The notes beneath the pieces are model-generated. The model did no database searches. It had not been told where the DNA came from and was given only the letters and a program-made list of their open reading frames with translations. From assembly GCA_007120615.1 (NCBI GenBank), contig SKNI01000635.1, positions 1 through 8,800 on the forward strand: DNA of 8,800 nucleotides. The letters are read 5' to 3'. A program made the translations under genes and the position numbers. Below are positions 6,543 through 8,800 of the stretch, in pieces. Source of the stretch: Myxococcales bacterium. GTDB lineage: Bacteria; Myxococcota_A; Bradymonadia; Bradymonadales; Bradymonadaceae. Each line of letters opens with the position of its first letter. Positions within the stretch are counted from its first letter, which is position 1.

Positions 6543-7835
6543 TCACTCCTCCACATCGGCCTCTTCGGTCCAATACACAAAATTGCCCCGGTAGATCACC
6601 GCTTCGGCGTGGCTTTGCCCAAAGTGGTAAGTGAGATATCGATAATGGGGCACCCCGAAGCAGGCGATGTCGGCCCGGGCCCCGGCGCGAAGCTCTCCGA
6701 TATCATCTCGGCGTAGAGCCTTTGCGGCACCGGCCGTAATCGAGCGCAGCGCCTCTCCTGGCGTCAACTTATAAAGCGTACATCCCAGCATCAAAATCGT
6801 CCCCAGGTCCTGGGTCATGGCGCTGCCCGGATTAAAATCGGTGGCCAGGGCCACCTCGCAGCCGGCGTTTAATAATTTTCGCGCCGGAGCCAGCTCCGAG
6901 GTGGTCCCTAAAAAGAGATTGACCGCCGGCATCAACACTCCCACCACTTTTGCTTCGGCCATGGCCTCGATGGCCTCGTCACTGGAATGCTCCAGATGAT
7001 CGGCGCTGGCCGCTCCGATCTTGGCCGCCAGCATCGCCGCCCCGGCGTCGGTGATCTCATCGGCGTGAATCCTGGGGATCAATCCGTATTCCTCGCCGGT
7101 GGTCAAAATCCGCTCGGCTTCTTCGGTGGTAAAGGCCCCCCGGTCACAAAATACATCGCAATAGCCGGCCAGGTTCTGCTCGGCGACTTTGGGGATCATC
7201 TCGTCGCACACCAGATCTACATAGGCCTTGCGATCGTGTCGGTATTTTCGCGGGATCGCATGAGCCCCCAGAAAACAAGGGACCAGCTCACAGGGAATGT
7301 CCTCCTGAGCGGCGGCCACCGCTTTGAGACTCTTGAGCTCGTCGGTGGTGGTCAGCCCGTAGCCGCTTTTGACCTCCAGCGTGGTGATCCCCTGTCGCAC
7401 CGATTGATAAACCCGGCGAACCAGATCGGTCTTCAAATCCTGCGTCGAGGTCTGACGCAGGGCGTCCACCGTATTCAGAATGCCCCCGCCGGCCTCTAAG
7501 ATCTCCACATATTCTCGGCCGGCGTTTCGAAGCATAAACTCCTCCGATCGCTCCCCGGCGAATACGGCGTGGGTGTGGCAATCGATCCAGCCCGGCATGG
7601 CCACGTCGGTCTCAAAGACCCTGGCGTCGTCGCCACGGACTTCCTTCGGGCGGTCGGCAAACGGGCCCACCCACCGGATGGACTCGTCGTCTTCGTCCAC
7701 TACGATGGCGCAGTCTTCGATAAGGCCCACCAGTCGATCGTCTCGACTTTGAAGCCCTTCGCCGGCGTCAAACGTAGAAAGTTCATCGCTGTCTTTCGGC
7801 ATGGTCAGCGCCTGTCGCGCTCGGATCACATACAT
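6543..7835 (-). CDS. hutI: Imidazolonepropionase
   Basis: This enzyme hydrolyses 4-imidazolone-5-propionate to N-formimidoyl-L-glutamate (EC 3.5.2.7), the third step of histidine degradation in the cytoplasm. It is a metal-dependent amidohydrolase of normal length (430 residues from the chosen start). Seen motifs: PGWIDCHTHAVFAG with the HxH metal pair (H87, H89), VKSGYGL, FLGAHAIP, HADE (H257 metal, E260 catalytic), SADHLEH (H280) and ATDFNPGS (D333), all matching the family. Start choice: two ATGs lie 12 bases apart (7847 and 7835). The inner one is preceded by AGGAG at a four-base distance, while the outer one has no Shine-Dalgarno, so 7835 is preferred; the outer start would add four residues. 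The upstream pathway gene hutU is on the same strand, but a four-helix-bundle gene on the other strand lies between them. hutI therefore needs either readthrough from hutU or a promoter of its own in or near 7836-7962. Confidence 0.96.
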   Translation of the reverse strand: MYVIRARQALTMPKDSDELSTFDAGEGLQSRDDRLVGLIEDCAIVVDEDDESIRWVGPFADRPKEVRGDDARVFETDVAMPGWIDCHTHAVFAGERSEEFMLRNAGREYVEILEAGGGILNTVDALRQTSTQDLKTDLVRRVYQSVRQGITTLEVKSGYGLTTTDELKSLKAVAAAQEDIPCELVPCFLGAHAIPRKYRHDRKAYVDLVCDEMIPKVAEQNLAGYCDVFCDRGAFTTEEAERILTTGEEYGLIPRIHADEITDAGAAMLAAKIGAASADHLEHSSDEAIEAMAEAKVVGVLMPAVNLFLGTTSELAPARKLLNAGCEVALATDFNPGSAMTQDLGTILMLGCTLYKLTPGEALRSITAGAAKALRRDDIGELRAGARADIACFGVPHYRYLTYHFGQSHAEAVIYRGNFVYWTEEADVEE

Positions 7836-7839
7836 TTTT

Positions 7840-7844
7840 CTCCT
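7840..7844 (-). promoter_or_regulatory. Shine-Dalgarno that fixes the hutI start
   Basis: On the minus strand AGGAG is followed by AAAA and then ATG at 7835. The site lies inside the reading frame of the alternative ATG at 7847, which is why the inner start is favoured. Confidence 0.6.
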
Positions 7845-7951
7845 CATCTCAAAAATTTTTGGTCGCCAAACGGCGGAAATGGCTTAGGTTTTCTTCGTCC
7901 ACCTTCAACGAACTATTCTCGCGCGTCCATTTCCTGCGGACTGCGCATCAC

Positions 7952-7957
7952 GGGGGA
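7952..7957 (+). promoter_or_regulatory. Ribosome-binding site of the four-helix-bundle gene
   Basis: GGGGGA with a five-base gap to ATG at 7963. It is the strongest Shine-Dalgarno on the plus strand in this window and supports this being an expressed gene and not a chance frame antisense to the hut transcript. Confidence 0.5.
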
Positions 7958-7962
7958 ATCAA

Positions 7963-8346
7963 ATGAATTTTCGTGGCTACCACGGACTGACGGTCTGGAA
8001 TCGCGCCGTCGATCTGGTCGAAATGGTCTATCGCCTCACCGACGCCCTGCGGGGGACCGCCGCTCCGGAGGTCCTGGCGGAGATGCGCCGCGCGGTTCTG
8101 GCCATTCCCTCTCATCTGGCGGCCGGCTATCAAACACCGCACAGCGAAGATTATCTACGCCACGTCCACGCCTCTCAGATCACCCTCGGCAAATTGGAGA
8201 CCCATCTTACGATCCTGGAGCGTCTGGACTGGACGGACCTCGAAGATCTCGAGGATCTCCAATGTCTCTTGACCCATCTGAGCCAACTTCTGGGATGCCT
8301 GGAGCGCTACCTTACCGGGGAAACTCCGGAGATTCAGGCGGGCTAG
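7963..8346 (+). CDS. Four-helix-bundle protein (S23 / 23S rRNA intervening-sequence protein family)
   Basis: The 127-residue product fits this family in length and pattern. It opens with FRGYHGLTVWNRAVDLVEMV (helix 1, about 9-29). RRAVLAIPSHLAAGYQTPHS follows (helix 2 and turn, about 35-60), matching the family's RRA-x-SIPSNIAEG-x-R-x-S signature. Helix 3 is about 61-88 (LGKLETHLTILERL) and helix 4 about 92-117. GGGGGA lies five bases before the ATG, a good ribosome site. Relatives occur within rRNA intervening sequences, as stand-alone genes, and as the Avd accessory protein of diversity-generating retroelements; no reverse transcriptase or variable repeat is seen here. The function of stand-alone copies is unclear, with nucleic-acid binding the usual suggestion. 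It sits between hutU and hutI on the opposite strand, and its stop overlaps the hutU stop. Confidence 0.85.
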   Translation: MNFRGYHGLTVWNRAVDLVEMVYRLTDALRGTAAPEVLAEMRRAVLAIPSHLAAGYQTPHSEDYLRHVHASQITLGKLETHLTILERLDWTDLEDLEDLQCLLTHLSQLLGCLERYLTGETPEIQAG

Positions 8347-8800
8347 TCAGTAACGCCTGGCACGTCCACGCCGCGCTCCTTTGCGACCTCAATGGCTCGC
8401 TCGTACCCGGCATCCACGTGCCGGACCACGCCCATACCGGGGTCACTTGTAAGAACACGCTCAAGCCTCTTATGAGCGGCGTCGGTCCCGTCGGCCACGA
8501 TGACCTGACCGGCGTGGAGACTATACCCCATGCCCACGCCTCCGCCGTGATGAAAGCTGACCCAGCTCGCCCCGTTGACGGCGTTGATCAGCGCGTTCAA
8601 GATCGGCCAATCGGCGACGGCGTCGCTGCCGTCCTTCATGGACTCGGTTTCTCGATTGGGGCTGGCCACGCTTCCGGCGTCCAGATGATCGCGACCGATG
8701 ACGATGGGGGCTTTTAACTCCCCGCTTTTGACCATCTCGTTGAATTTCAGCCCCGCCTTTACTCGCTCACCGTAGCCAAGCCAGCAGATCCGGGCCGGGA
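8343..8800 (-). CDS. hutU: Urocanate hydratase, C-terminal part (5' end outside window)
   Basis: Urocanate hydratase (EC 4.2.1.49) adds water to urocanate, using tightly bound NAD+ as an electrophile, to give 4-imidazolone-5-propionate, the substrate of HutI. The frame is open to the window edge and gives the last 151 residues of a protein usually near 550. It begins PARICWLGYGER, which matches the family signature around the conserved Cys. It continues with GLKFNEMV, SGELKAPIVIGRDHLDAGSV, SPNRETESMKDGSDAVADWP, ALINAVNGASWVSFHHGGG and VGMGYSLHAG, all highly conserved. It ends VDVPGVTD. The TAG stop is drawn from a CTAG shared with the convergent four-helix-bundle gene. The distance to the hutI start is about 507 bases, much more than in a compact hutU-hutI operon. 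Confidence 0.96.
   Translation of the reverse strand, partial: PARICWLGYGERVKAGLKFNEMVKSGELKAPIVIGRDHLDAGSVASPNRETESMKDGSDAVADWPILNALINAVNGASWVSFHHGGGVGMGYSLHAGQVIVADGTDAAHKRLERVLTSDPGMGVVRHVDAGYERAIEVAKERGVDVPGVTD

Noticed and set aside
7963..8346. Part of a diversity-generating retroelement (Avd-like protein)
   Set aside because: The family is shared, but no reverse transcriptase, template repeat or variable repeat is present nearby in the window.
7569..8717. A 382-codon open frame on the + strand across hutI, the spacer and hutU
   Set aside because: It runs antisense to conserved hutI and hutU and out of frame through the four-helix-bundle gene. Its product is low-complexity (Arg/Ser/Pro/Gly) with no motif. 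It is a by-product of GC-rich coding.

Overview
The window looks like chromosomal DNA from a GC-rich Gram-negative deltaproteobacterial relative. A member of the Bradymonadales or a nearby Myxococcota-type lineage fits best. This is inferred from protein style: lipoproteins with Cys-dense ectodomains, RCC1 repeats carrying a fixed cysteine pair, a secreted PGRP-type amidase with repeat domains, and ordinary proteobacterial-type hut enzymes. No rRNA, tRNA, CRISPR array, integrase or complete insertion sequence is visible.

Layout. (1) Positions 1-2222 (+) hold the 3' part of a large secreted N-acetylmuramoyl-L-alanine amidase. It has a PGRP/amidase_2 domain, three tandem 30-residue six-cysteine modules and three tandem domains of about 110 residues. 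(2) Positions 2349-3548 (+) encode a seven-repeat RCC1-type beta-propeller lipoprotein. (3) Positions 3553-5142 (-) encode a multi-spanning membrane protein that resembles GT-C (family 39-like) glycosyltransferases. (4) Positions 5143-5621 are a 479-base gene-free spacer with GC-rich hairpins and two inverted copies of a 20-base element; a third copy lies at 2230. (5) Positions 5622-6530 (+) encode a Cys-rich lipoprotein with the same leader, lipobox and tether motif as the RCC1 lipoprotein. (6) Positions 6543-8800 hold histidine-degradation genes on the - strand, hutI and the 3' part of hutU. They are separated by an opposite-strand gene for an S23/IVP-type four-helix-bundle protein.

How the genes work together. 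HutU converts urocanate to 4-imidazolone-5-propionate, and HutI opens that ring to N-formimidoyl-glutamate, so these are consecutive steps of one pathway. The amidase, the two lipoproteins and the GT-C-like protein are all predicted envelope or surface proteins, but nothing in the sequence ties them to one pathway. Three convergent gene pairs are packed extremely tightly (4-base gap, 12-base gap, 4-base overlap). The most unusual local structures are the reused 5' cassette of the two lipoproteins, the antisense gene inside the hut cluster with its shared palindromic stop, and the spacer at 5143-5621.
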